From the NCBI RefSeq assembly GCF_050948215.1, contig NC_135150.1:16285943-16349942 (forward strand): a stretch of 64,000 nucleotides of DNA. Reading direction: 5' to 3'. The translations under genes were made by a program, and so were the position numbers. Under the pieces are notes generated by a model. It was not told the origin of the DNA. It saw nothing but the letters and a program-made list of their open reading frames with translations, and did no database searches. Positions 22,380 to 35,229 of the stretch are shown here, in pieces; within the stretch, counting starts at the first letter, position 1; each line of letters opens with the position of its first letter. The stretch is from Halictus rubicundus (Eukaryota > Arthropoda > Insecta > Hymenoptera > Halictidae).

Positions 22380-24552
22380 TACCTATTTTTCCCGTTTAGA
22401 AATTTTTTACTGAAATTAAATTGGCTTCGATGAAATTAATTTCCGTAATTTTCTCACTGAATGCGTCTCGTTGCGTTCTCGACGAATTTCCACGGGGAAA
22501 AAAACCCGCCACGATTTCCGCGGCGAAGCCAGAGCGCGGCCAATTATCTCGCGTCAAAGCCAGATCGAAATCACGTGAACCAAGCATAGTTGATCGATTA
22601 CTCATTAACCAGACTCTAATTAGAGAAACCCTCATTTTGTTACATAGTACCGATGCATTTGGTTCGTTCCATTGATCGAGCTCTACTCGCTAGAAGAGTA
22701 CCATGTAAATATGTACATGTACGTATACATGTATATGTATGTAAATATGAGCTATATGTACCTATGTGTGTATGTACAGAATATCGTAGAGAAAGAGAGA
22801 AAGAGAGATGTCCGATGCTCCGACCGTGAATTGTAAAATAGAAACTGAACGTACGTCGAATTAAAAAAAAAAGAGAAACTACTACAAGCATAAAAAAAAA
22901 ACAGCAACAAGATTATAAAAACAATATTGTAGCAGCCGCCATGAATCGTGGCTCGCTGCGATCGCTACGATAATCGCCCGGTTGTGTCGATGTCTGTAAT
23001 GTGTATTTTATTTCTAGGTGGTGTTAACCGACCCGTATACTAATCTCATTTCTCGCCTAATCCTCCTTCTTAGTTGTTAGCCCTTGATAACAGACCGTGC
23101 GTCTCACGCCGGAAAGAAAAAAGAATGGCAAAAGAAAACGGAATGAAAGAAAAACGGAAAAACAAAAAAAAAACAACAACGAAAAAACAAAAATAAAAGA
23201 AAATCACCCCGCCGGGGCCGTGATTCGGCCGTCGATGATAATGGGAGTGCATAATACGCGATTACCAGGTATCACGAAGATTCTTTCTCGACACCGCTCC
23301 CTGTGAGATGTCATAGTAACTTCGCTACCAGCGAATTCAATTCGATGTGTGTGTGCGCGTAATATACGCATGAAAAGCCTCGCGACTAACCGACCGAGTT
23401 CTATAGAGTAAACGAACGACGAGAGCAAAAAAGAAAAACAAAAAAAAAAATAATAAACGAAATCGAACGAAACCATAAAAGAAGATTCAAACCAATTTTC
23501 TTTCGAAAATCATATGCGAACAATCAGTAAAACGAAAAAAGAAACGGGTACATACTGAAGAGCAAACGAATCCGACGTTTGTTCGAAAAGAAATATAGCC
23601 GAAACATAGAGCCGATCCGTAGCCTGAGAGATGCACGTGGCGCTAACCGTAGACAACTATAGCGTTATAGACGATAGTACTCTCTGTTCTCTTAGAGAAT
23701 GATATTTCTTTTCGGCCGGACACGTCGAATTCGTGACCGGCTCTCCTCGGCTGATCCTCGGTTGCTCGTTGTAACTTTAACAGTGATTAAGGCACTCAGG
23801 CGGCGCAGTTTCATAAACAATATACTTACACACCACAGACAATACACATTGCACACACTGTTGCTCTGTGAATGAAACATGATGCGGGGTAAAGAAAGCA
23901 GCACCTGTGTCCCCACCGAACCCCTCACCCTTTCTCAACAAAACAGCCAATAAAAAAAAAAAGAAAAGAAAAAAAAAACAAAGAGAATGTACGTACGCCA
24001 CGTTCACCAATCTCTCTCTTACCACGAGCTAGCCAAAGATCTCTTTCAACCCCCCACCTCATAACCCCCAACCGTCTACTTCCTTGTTCACAATCTTCTC
24101 TCTTTGCGACAATGTCTTTTCGCTAGTCCGCGGAGAACGGGACTCCAGATCGGTCTCTTTAAACAGTAGTTATCGCTTGATCCGCGCGATCGGTCTCGGC
24201 CGCAGCATGCTGAACGCTTCAACGGACGCCGCAAGTTCCATAGTTCAGTAGAAGAGCACCCTGAAGACCTCCTTCGAGCGTGTACTTGTCGCTAACGACC
24301 TAACGGGGTGGCGAACTCGCCGGAGCCGTCAGCAGGTGCTCCATTGCGGACCTGACCCAGCTAGAATCCTTCAAATCCAGCATCAGTTTTAGGATTCAAG
24401 TTCCTCTGTATTGTTTCAACGATCGTTTCCGTCAGCCATGTTGTTTTAAAGGCGTAGAGTCGACTTAGGACACTCTGAAAGCGCGCAGAAGAACTTGATC
24501 GATTAATTGATGCGAACAATGCACGAAAGTACATCTTTGAAACTCTTCTGTG

Positions 24553-24740
24553 CAGTGTCGCCAGATGAGGGGAGGGAACGCGAATTGAGGGGGAAAAGTT
24601 ACCCCCTCTCTGCCACTACTGGAGTACGCGCGACAGAGACGGAACGCGTCACGTGACCCGGTAGCGACAGAAGCGAGGGGGAATAGCGCGGTAAAAGGGG
24701 AAATTAGAGTGGGGGGACGAGTCTCGATCTGGCGACACTG
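24553..24740. mobile_element. MITE, GTCGCCAGA family, copy 1
   Basis: Perfect 14-bp inverted ends CAGTGTCGCCAGAT. Internal 'gaggggagg', 'gttaccccctctctgcca', 'aggggaaattagagtggg' match the copy at 62553-62737, in the same orientation. 188 bp, noncoding. Confidence 0.8.
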
Positions 24741-25858
24741 GTTGCGTGCAGTATCGAGCCGGGCGTCCATTTTGGATCAGAATCTTCTGCTACGGTTTCT
24801 GACACCTCAGTGGATCGATGATAGGTCATCCTATAAGGAATTTGTTTTCATATCTTTGGAATTGGTTGTACAAAAATGTAATCACAACCAGATGCAAGAT
24901 CTACGTTGTGCAGTATGTAGATGGACGTGTACTGGTTGTGTTTATGTTTTTGTATATCCAGAATATGAAAGAAAATTCTCATTACTTAGAGGAAGACATA
25001 TAGCGCGTGGCGAAAAACGATAGACGATAGACAATTTATGCGAAGTAAAAGTGTTTCGAGTCAATTGTAGGAAGAAGAAGTGAAATGTAAATGTGTTTCT
25101 TCGTTTAATAGTTTTAATAAATCGAACAGTATACAAAAGCCCTCTTAAATTCTTCTAATGTGATCATGAAGTTATATAGATATTAAATTATATTTTGATA
25201 TTTTTCCACTGACACAACGGCTGACGCAATGGTAACTTAATTCCTAATCGCTTTTATATACTACATCTCTCGCACCAAGTTCATGCTAAAACATTTTAAA
25301 AATATACTCGAGCATTTTAAAAATATTTGGATCTAGTCTAGAGGAACTAATTTCGAGAGATTCGTTGCTAGAGCTGGGACAGGTATCATAGCTTTCGTTG
25401 ACTGACTGGACCTCTGTTTATGGCCTCATTGGGCTCACCACCTCGATAGATCGCTACCTCCAAGTATACGTCCAAGGGTTTCTCCTTAATGCGTCAATAT
25501 TACAGAAACTATTGATTTTCCACTATATTTAAACCGCGTAAGCTCAGTCGGTCAATAACTGCGGCTACTTCGGAGAGCGGATGGTACAGTTATCGGCGAG
25601 AGAATCGGAACGCGGTTTTTTAATTAGTTGCCAATCAAAATTTGTCCTGTAGTCCTCCTGAAAGTTCATTGAACGAAGATTGGTATAGTCTGCAGCTGTT
25701 AAAATCAGTTTCCGAAAATGTTACTTTATAATCATCCGCAATCTATTCCTAAAAAAGCACAAAACAATTGAGTATGGGAAAATTTCACTGTATTTTGAAA
25801 TTTAGAACTTTTTTAAATTAAATCTGCGCACAGAGTGACCTCGAAATAACGTCGAAAT

Positions 25859-25984
25859 ATTAGCACGTATGATATTCAAGATAAATTAGTACTAAAGTAT
25901 TAGTAAGTACGGACTTCAAGATAAATTAGTATTGAAGTATTAGCAAGTGTGAGCTTCAATATAAATTAGTATTGAAGTATTAGT
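25859..25984 (+). repeat. 40-bp tandem repeat, three copies plus a partial
   Basis: Three consecutive 40-bp units start at 25859, 25899 and 25939, each beginning ATTAG(C/T)A(C/A)GT and containing 'attcaagataaattagta'-like sequence. A partial unit follows. Copies 2 and 3 are the most alike. Confidence 0.9.
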
Positions 25985-26904
25985 CTTGACGAATTCTAGT
26001 AAATAAAATTCTGAAGACTGATTATCGTTACTAATATCAGCCACGTTGCTTAGTTCTTAAGACCACCACAGTTCAAAGACTATTAGAATTAGATTTACAG
26101 TTTTAGACCCTTAAATTAATTTTGAACTGTACCTTTGTAAAATTCTTTCCCGATTGAAGTCATCAGGCACGATCATGAATTTCCTGGCAGCGGTTCGGGG
26201 TCACTCTGCGTGCCATAAGAATTTATTCGTGTCAGAACTTCGCGAGTTGCTTTATACTCGATCGAATCGATTTGCTTTCGTCGAATTCTATTGACCCATT
26301 TACATTGAAATAGTGCGAATCATCGCGTGCGTCATAAAAGGGCCAAAACAAACGAACTTCTGAACAATTCGGAAAATAATTTTTCGATTGACGCGCAAGT
26401 CGATAACACACGGACATTGATAATCGTCCACCATTGTTGTTCGTGAATTCTTTACGCTTTTCCTTTGCCGGTTATTATTGAAAGGGGAGCGCGCGTAACG
26501 CAGATATTATTATTGTTGTTGCTATTAGACTTGTGAATCGATACCGGAAGCGGATGAAAAGTTAAACAGAAAAAGGTAGGTAAGGTGGATGCACTCGAAG
26601 GTGAATAGCCGGCGAGTTATGCTTGTTAAAACTTTCACTGCAGGAAGTTGCCAAAGTACGATTATGTGCTTGTTGTTTTAGGTGAATCACCTCGTGTCGA
26701 GTGTGTATAGCTTTGCGCGACTGACTATGTGTGTAGCGACTCGTAACTCAATTAGACGATACGGATAACCGAACGATACTGGGAAAGCGGTGAACGTCGA
26801 CGAAGAAACTATAACTTAACAGTCATTCGTACGTTTTATGTGTCGCAGAAATTCAGAAATATATTTCGCACGGAACGAAATACTAGAATAATAAAAATAA
26901 TTAA

Positions 26905-26908
<4 letters not shown>

Positions 26909-26938
<30 letters not shown>
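26909..26938 (+). repeat. (GA)n microsatellite
   Basis: Perfect AGAG tract of about 30 bp. Confidence 0.9.
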
Positions 26939-26940
<2 letters not shown>

Positions 26941-28057
26941 GTCGAAAGTTCATCGAAACGAATTAAACTTTCTCATATGCGATTTCACGAGAAATGAAAA
27001 TCTCGAGAGAAATTTATTTCATTTAATAAAATCAGTTTACCGAAAGCTAAACGAAACTGTATGAAATTGTGTTGACATTTTATCGTCTGTGGAGGCATAA
27101 GCAATTTCGGTTTTTGTTAATTAACAAACGAAAAATGCAACGACGAACATGGTGGACGATTTTAATGTAGCTATTTCGGAAGACTTATAAATAACTCGGT
27201 AGCTTCATTGAAATTTCGAGTAAGAAGCACGGCGAGTTGAGATTTGTGGCGCAAACAACGAATGACCGATGCTACACCCTCGAGTGAGTTGAAATCATCA
27301 TTGTTTCTGTTTATTTATTCTTATTCCGCATTGTTTATTCGCTAGAAAAATAGATTTTTAGCGGAGAACCATTCCCAATAAATTTTGGAAATTTAATACA
27401 GTGTCATTAAATAATGTTAAAGTCAAGTCTCTATATTTAAATAAATTACAGAAGCGAATCAATTAAGACGAACTAGTCAAAGTTACGTCATCGAATAATT
27501 TTGGATGAAGAAAGTCAACGTTAATTAATCTTCTTTAAAAAAGTCGAGTACATTACTGAACCGAATCGATTAATGTAGAACAAGTTAATTACGTTGCGTC
27601 CTTCAATGTTCATTTGTTACATTAATTACAAAGTTCTGAACCTATTTTTAAATGGAGAATTGAAGGTTAAAAATGGTTGCATTTCAACTTGTTTTGGTGT
27701 GGGTATCGTTAATTCGAATTCACCCCCCGCAGTTCTGCCTTACATCATGTGGGCTAATTTTTCAAGATTCACAAGGGTTTCCCGTCACGGCATTAAAAGG
27801 GCACGTAATAGTTAACGCGTAAACTCGAAGGTCGTTTTCCGCATGCAACGGCGATACCATCGCGCCACGCTCCAGTTTAATTGCCAGCTAATTATTTTAT
27901 TAGGCTCGCGTTTTCTGGCGAGACAGAAATCAAATCTAACCTTATACAATATTTCACGACGGCATACTCACGAAAATTTATGGCCGTTCCGTTCGAAACC
28001 ACACGAGTACTTTTCCGGTGTCAATAATTCCGTTCACTGAAATTCTCACCGATTGCT

Positions 28058-28436
28058 TTAACACGTTCCACCATTTTGTGCAGAAACCGTTTGTCATTGA
28101 CAGATTCCTATGTAAAAAGTATTAAAAAGAAAATAATATTAGATGTGTAAATAAGTAATACACTAGTACATTAGTATTTTTTTTTTATTTACAATGAATT
28201 GTAGGGTTTGACTAGATGTCTTTAATAACAATAAAATTCTCAGCACGTTTACATTACTACAAGCTGTAAAAACTAAGCCGGTATTGTTACGTGACGTCTG
28301 CTTTTGATCAACAATGTACATACGCAGAGTTTTCCGAATTGTTAATGTAAATTGCATAATTAAGTGTGTCACGCATGTGTGACGGCGGTTTCTCATGAGA
28401 CTTAGCATTTTGTGACGCCGGTAGGGAGCGTGTTAA
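28058..28436. mobile_element. TTAA-flanked MITE, TTAACACGYTCC family, copy 1
   Basis: Left TTAACACGTTCCACCATTTT, right complement TTAACACGCTCCCTACCGGC, TTAA at both ends; 379 bp. A 'gtcacgcatgtgtgac' palindrome-like segment lies near the right side. Same ends as 57770-57978. Confidence 0.75.
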
Positions 28437-31400
28437 CGTAATTGTTTACTTACATTCTGTCAGCCAAAAGTTTAGAATTACAAGATTCCAATGTTACGTC
28501 ATCCAACACGTTCCTCTCAAAATTGTATAAAATTATTTAACGTCGTTTGCAATCATTTCTTCAACCACAAGTGTTTCTAAACTTTTCGTGGAAAAAAATG
28601 CAGTCGAATTCAAAGTAGCGCCTTTTACCCCGGATTAGTGCAAACCCCCATAACTTCTCTCTTCGTTTCTGTTCTTTCTCTGCTATTCAAAGAAAAATAT
28701 TTTTATTTCTATCAGCTTTAAAACAAATTTGCAATTATAATTGCGTAAGGTACAGTCGAGCAAAAGTTTCGAAGCAAATCGGTGAAACTTTCAGTTTGTT
28801 TTTATTTTTAAAAATCAATTCTCATTCGAGACTTCGGAACTCGCGTAAATTACCGTTTCATGGTACGCGTTTTATGACACGAACAAGCTCCCCGGTCCTC
28901 CATTATCCAAGCCGGTTCCAATTCGATGCACTAATCCGGACTGTGCAGTAGTTTGCTACGTTTCATGAATTTCCTCAAGTTCGTAATTGGCCGAGTCCTT
29001 TCTAAGATACGACGGAGCCTCTGTTATCCGAGCGAAGCGCGACACCTTTTGTTCCTCGTCATATTGCTGCTCCACATAACAATATACACATAACAAAAAA
29101 AAAAAACTCGTACAAAGACAAGAGAAATACTCACGATCGATAACAGAGGATTTGTCGTACCACTTTAAAAAAAGGGATCTGTATAATTGAGTAGTTTCGA
29201 TATCAGCTTCGCTTCCAAAAAAAACGCACGTTTCACTGCTCTGGTCGATTTGACGAAACGCCTTTTCACAAAATTATGAACGTGAGCCAGAACAACAATA
29301 CTGGGAGCAATGTTTATATGAACAAGAACAAATGAATACAATTTCAAAGGTGTTCGGGACTAGCAACTTACAGCAATTAAAAATAAATACATTGTTATTT
29401 TTACTTTATCATAAGAAAAAAGCGCGTTAATTGTCGTTTTAAAGATTGCTATACACGTTTTAGCACTCCATTTACTAATTCGATGATTAATACGTACGCG
29501 TGTAACGATCGTCGGCGACTATTTAGTAAAAGTAGCTTTTAATCATCACTCAAATGTCTCCTCAGTGAGTCAGTGCTATTAATAATCCTGTCATCTATTT
29601 CCTACACACTATTTTCTCCGTAGTGTGTTTAGGAAACAGGAAACCGTAAGTGGGAAGTGGAAAATGAACGATGGCAACGTCGGAATTTCATTCAAGCCGC
29701 ATTAAGTTGCGAATATCGAATAATTCACCAGAATGTCGTAATAACTTTATCAATTTTTACTTGACCACTGTTATACTACGCTGTATCGCGTCCTCGATAC
29801 AAAATTAGAAATGATTTAAGACAACGTCGTATGAACTTCGCGGCCATCAAAGTTTGCACTGTCTCGAACAAAATGGAAATCTACACGAGTATTGATCATA
29901 AAGAATTCGCTTTTCCGCACTGAATTAATTCTAGTGATGAATTAAAATCAAATAACCCTGTAACTTCTGTCCCCAGTATTGTCGATTTCTGCCGCTGTTG
30001 AACGAATCAGGCACACTATTGCGAGAATAAGCGAAGCGTGTGAATAATTTCGTATGGTACAATCTCTATCCGACTATGAGAGTGCGCAAAGATGGCTTCA
30101 CCCGCTGATTCCCCCTAATCTCTCCCAGACTTCGCTTACCCCGCAATTTACTATAGCCACTATCCTTCTGATCCACCCCGAGACAGGACCTCCTTTTTTT
30201 CCTCCACCTGACAGAACTAATTGCTCCCACTGAAACGCCGCATTACACTGCTTTCTGCAACGAGAAACCCCGTCCTGCACAAGCTTGCGCCGACGCAAGT
30301 AACCGATACCAGTTTACAATTTTACCTATTAGGGTGTTCCACCAACTGCTCGCAACCATGAGCGTCTACACCATGCCGAGTACCGAGCTAAAATAAAAAA
30401 TTGTTCGATTCCAGGAACAGTGTTAATAACACGATCTTCATCTTCAAAGACTCTGAAAATTCAAAAGAAAATTAAGTTCATCACCTGCACTGTATCTTGG
30501 CCTGCAGATGCACGCATGCGTTTCTTCGGCATCGAACAATTTTTGTAAATCTATGTTGGTCACTCGATGTGATGTTGTCATTCGGACGATAATTGGTGGG
30601 ACAGTCTAGATCATGTACAGCCACATTCTCCACTGACAAAGAAACCACCGGTAGTATACTCGCGGCAGAGCGCACCAGCAGTTCGTTGCATGAAGACTGC
30701 GGGCGTGACGGCCGCCATTTTGTCTACCTGTTACCTTCTCCACCTATCGCTTGTAAAGTCGCAATCGGGACCCGACGCACTCGGAAGCCGAGCTATCGAA
30801 TCTCCACGGAAATCAGTGGGAAGCTAATTAATCGAACGTCTCGGAAAATCGATCTCCAAGATGGCCGCCACCGACGCTGCCGCCGTTTGGCTTCCGAGTC
30901 TACGGTCTCCGTTATAATTATAATACCCGCACTCCAACCACGCGATGCGAGCGCCTGTTTCTTTCTGTTAAAGAAAGGTTTTTTGCTAACTATCTCGAAA
31001 GCGACGAATTGATTTCGCTTTGTAGCGATTGCAACCAGCCTGCCAGGGTACAGGGTCTACGAGCTGTTGGGCGTCGTAGGTTTGCTCGAGGGTGGATAAA
31101 AAGGGAGCGGGGTTTTGAAGGGACGTAACAGTATGTGTTAATACGCTTGCCGAACAATGTGTACTTGGCGGAAGAAACACGGCGACCATTGTAGAATCCT
31201 AGGGACCCCAATTCCTCTAGTCGGAATGAACTTCCTTTTTGCGGCTTTTCTTTGGACACTTTGAGGAACAAATTCTCTGCAATGGCATCTTTTCAATCCC
31301 TCGGGCTTCTTTCAGGATTTTGGGGAACGAACTCTCCGTGTCAACATTTTTTAAATCCCTTAAGCTGATTTTTGAACGCAGAGAATATAATGTTAGTCAA

Positions 31401-33165
31401 ACTAGTTGTACTAAAGGTTTAAAATAATAGTAAATGTGTTGCTGCAAGTAATTGGACACGATAGGAATTTTGTTTCAATACCTTTAAATATATTAGTAGC
31501 ACCGATTCAGTAAATTGTTTTAGTGGGAGCTTAAATTCGAGATATGAAGAGCTTGTTGATATACACTAATTATTTGAACGTTTAAATAGAAAGAAAGTTA
31601 TAAATAGAAACAATTTTCACACAAGACATATTCCAGATTATTAAATTGATTATAAATGGAAGAAAACCATATATTGCAAAGTACCTCTAAATTCAATATT
31701 TATGAAGCCCCACCTTCTGAACTCTTCGATTTTCCTACAGTTCCCTTCTAACACCTAGACGACAACAATAGCACTGAATCAAGAAACAAGTAAAAAAAAT
31801 TCGTACATGCATTTGTTTAACGTCTTCCTTTAGAATCTCGTAATTTTTTAACAAGATAATTTCTTACGCAGACTCTAGGCTTCAATCTGAACAAAATATA
31901 AAAATGTTGGACCCACGATGTTAGAAGAATTTGAATTGTTTGATTCGCTTCGACAACGCGGCGGAGGTACAGGCGCAAGTCTCGGTACTCCAACGGGTTT
32001 ACAGCCGGTTCGACGGCCCGATGAGAGACACTGACCGAGCCCACGTTCGGCAAACAACATGATCCCTAGATCGCATCCCGAGCCGGGTCGCTGTACGCGT
32101 TTCTTCCGCCAGGTATACAAACTTGTAAATGAGTCGAGCGACGTCGGGCAGACTGCCATCAAACGACGAAGATACCCCTTGGTGCGAATCTCTGTGCGTC
32201 CTATACGATTCTATGGCAGTTTTCAGCGACTCTGAGTTCGTCACGGGCTTTCAGTCTCGCGGAAAGTGCTCTAGAACGTTATAGCAGTCCGCAATATCTG
32301 CTCCACGCTTTCCTTAGTTTTCATTTTTCTTTTTCGACGTCGTTACGAAAGGTGTTCACGTCGCTGGGAGGTTATGTGTTTCGTTGGTCGCGTTTGTCTC
32401 GTCGACCCGAGGCCCGAGAAAGGCCCATCGTTGGACACCGTCGGGACCCGTCCCGTGTCTCAGAAGGCCCCTCGACAATCGCATTGTTCTCCACCGTCGT
32501 TGCCGTTCGAGCTGTCACAAGCTTCTTTACGTACGCAGAGTTGTTGCTTGCTTCCTGTTTACATTGTTTCCGTACTCTGTAAAAACAAAAAAAAAAAAAA
32601 ACAGTAATAATGACTACCGTACGCTTCTACTACTGGTTTTGTCGGTGAAGTATTTGTTGTATTTTGGTGTATAACGTTTTTGTTTCAATATTATTATAGT
32701 GTTTTGAACGCTTCCGTGCAAGTGAGAGCTTCTGGTTATTTACTCTGTTGTGGTAGCCGTTGTTGCTTAGGCCAGCGTGAGCCGAATGATAGTTGTTTTC
32801 GTTCGAACAGGGACTCGTGCTCGAGGCTTTTTTCTTGTTGTTGGAGAGAGTCGTCCAGGTTGAAGGTCAGGAACGAGCGCGGGCTATCCTCGCAGGACTC
32901 GGTTGTCTTTCGGAGAACTGTGTGTCGTCGTCGATACAGGGGGAATACAAAATTCATCGTTGGAGGATGTTCTTCGTCTCCGCATCGGGATCCGTTATCG
33001 ATCGTCCTTCTGTTCTCAGTAGTACGGCCGTCGAAGCAATTCGCTTTTCCGCCCACGCGCCAGTTTCAGACCCCCGGTGATGATTGATTGCTACGCGAAA
33101 TAGCGTAACAGCGCGAGGACTAGGGTGACGCGACGATTTCGTGACAGAGATCGTTAGACGGAGAG

Positions 33166-33198
33166 CGAAAGAGAGGGAGAGAGAGAGAGGGAGAATGA

Positions 33199-33254
<56 letters not shown>
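33166..33254 (+). repeat. Long (GA)n tract just upstream of Shab membrane exon
   Basis: About 90 bp of GAGA with few interruptions, ending 82 bp before the exon start at 33337. It lies where a branch-point region would begin, and only a short pyrimidine run (CGCTTTTCCAG) separates it from the splice site region. Confidence 0.9.
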
Positions 33255-33256
<2 letters not shown>

Positions 33257-33336
33257 CGTAAGACGAACCGCCGTTTCAGGCGGTTCCGCAAACGAGCGAT
33301 GACTCCGTTTGACCGGTTGACCCGTCGCTTTTCCAG

Positions 33337-34183
33337 GTGATAGCTGTGATATCAATACTCTTTATTGTGCTTTCGACGATCGCACTAACTCTCAACACCA
33401 TTCCTAGTATGCAAGTGAATGATGAGAAGGGGAACTTTCAAGACAATCCGCATTTCGCCATCGTGGAGGCCGTGTGCATCACATGGTTCACCCTCGAGTA
33501 CGCGCTTAGGTTCAGTGCCTCGCCGGACAAGTGGAAGTTCTTCAAGGGCGGTCTAAACGTGATCGATCTGCTGGCGATACTGCCGTACTACGTATCTCTG
33601 TTCCTGGTCGAGACGAACAAGAACGCGACCGACCAGTTCCAGGACGTGCGCAGGGTAGTGCAAATCTTTCGTATAATGCGGATCCTGAGGATTCTGAAAC
33701 TGGCCCGCCACTCGACCGGGCTGCAGAGCCTCGGCTTCACGCTACGTAACTCGTACAAGGAGCTGGGCCTGCTGATGCTCTTCCTGGCGATGGGCGTCCT
33801 CATATTCTCGAGCCTCGCCTATTTCGCCGAGAAGGAGGAGCCCGGGACCAAATTCGTAAGCATTCCAGAGACGTTCTGGTGGGCGGGCATCACGATGACT
33901 ACCGTCGGATACGGCGACATCTACCCCACGACCCCGCTCGGCAAGGTGATCGGCAGTGTGTGTTGTATATGTGGTGTCCTGGTAATCGCGTTGCCCATTC
34001 CCATTATCGTAAACAACTTCGCCGAGTTCTACAAGAACCAGATGAGACGGGAGAAGGCCCTCAAGAGGCGGGAGGCGCTCGAGAGGGCCAAACGGGAGGG
34101 CAGCATCGTGTCCTTCCATCACATCAATCTGAGGGACGCCTTCGCGAAGAGCATGGACCTCATCGACGTCATCGTCGACACTG
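33337..34183 (+). CDS. Shab: Shab coding exon 2: S1-S6, voltage sensor and pore
   Basis: Acceptor CTTTTCCAG; the first codon GTG continues IAAR as VIAVISILFIVLSTIALTL (S1). S2-S3 follow (AIVEAVCITWFTLEYALRF, GLNVIDLLAILPYYVSLFL). S4 carries the Arg ladder RRVVQIFRIMRILRILKLAR (about residues 467-487). The S4-S5 linker is STGLQSLGFTLRNSYKELGL. The selectivity filter is TTVGYGD (about 550-556), and S6 has the PIPI gate hinge in VIALPIPIIVNNFAEFY. After S6 the post-gate helix REKALKRREALERAKREGS is followed by FAKSMDLIDVIVDT. The donor is ACTG then GTAAGC, phase 1. Near-identical to fly Shab, so purifying selection is evident. All key residues are present. Confidence 0.97.
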
Positions 34184-34593
34184 GTAAGCGACGGACCACA
34201 AGGCAGGATGATAACAACCCCGGTCGTTTACATTCCCGCGTGTCAGACCCCCATCTTGTCTTGTCATTCGGGAATACACGGCTGCGACTCGAGCTTACAC
34301 TTTAACAATCAATCGGGTCTGTCTTTTACGCCATCGTTCCGTCATCTACAGGATGCTCGCGTAATTCACCGCTGGACCTTCTTCTCGTAAACGGTCCGTA
34401 CTCCTTTTTCACCGTAGCAGAGTTAACTGAAAAATGTCTTCCCGCTTCCCCCTCTAGCGACTCTCTACACCGGAAGCGACAAACTAGCGGCCCATGCCCC
34501 CACTACCTAGCTCTGCAGCGATGTAGGGGAGCGATCCCCTCCACATCGATCTTTTCGATCGCGCTTCTTCTGTCTGCTGATCCCTCCCACTTA

Positions 34594-35229
34594 CACTGGA
34601 GAGCAAAACTGAGTCCACACTGTTCGAAACAACATAACTTTTTTCAAATTAGATCAAATGACTTGAATGTTATTGAGAAGTTAGAAGGATGGTTTATTAG
34701 ACGAGGCGGAAACAATTTTTGAGAAAAAATTTGAATTAGTCGGAATCGCGAAAGAAATAAATTGATTTTTCCAACTTTTTTATCTGAGCCTGTATTGAAA
34801 ATTTAAAACGTGTGTTTTATTCACTCAAAAGTTCCACAAATTTTGGATCATTCGTTTACGAGTTATAAACGATTAAAAGTGGGATTATAAGCCGAACATC
34901 GTAAAAAATGGCAATTTTTCTCACTTTTAATCGTTTATAACTCGTAAACGAATTAACCAATGTCGGTGAAATTTTCAGCATGGATATAATTTACCCGAGC
35001 GAAAAAAACACATTTTTAAAATTTTTAACACTGGCTCAGATAAAGAGGTGTAAAATGAACTTTTATTGTTTCTTTCGCGATTCCGACCAATTCAAATTTG
35101 TTTTTTTAATTTTTTACACCTCGTCTAATAAACTCATCCTTCTAACTTCTCAAAAACACTCAAGTCATTTGATCTAATTTTAAAAAAGTTATGCTGATTC
35201 AAGTGTGGATTCAGTTTTACTCCTCACTG
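34594..35229. mobile_element. 636-bp near-perfect hairpin, mariner-like TIR element
   Basis: Almost the whole element is two inverted arms of about 300 bp. The ends are CACTGGAGAGCAAAACTGAG and complement CAGTGAGGAGTAAAACTGAA, both running into TCCACACT. TA flanks both sides (34592-34593, 35230-35231). The arms mirror 'cgtttacgagttataaacga' around 34851-34951. No ORF of transposase type. A decayed single-arm relative lies at about 40980-41215. Confidence 0.85.

Larger units (their letters stand above)
20082..33336 (+). other. Shab intron between T1 exon and membrane exon (13.3 kb)
   Basis: Starts GTGAGT and ends CTTTTCCAG. No additional Shab exon or other host gene recognised. Transposon remnants and simple repeats inside are listed separately. 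GC-rich stretches at about 30.65-30.92 kb and 32.3-33.3 kb may be regulatory or alternative promoters; no coding support. 22.4-24.5 kb contains only A-rich and mixed noncoding sequence. 26.0-28.0 and 28.5-30.1 kb hold nothing I recognise. Confidence 0.85.

Noticed and set aside
32352..33087. Cluster of open frames upstream of the membrane exon
   Set aside because: No Kv2 similarity, no good donor; considered as an alternative first exon but unsupported.
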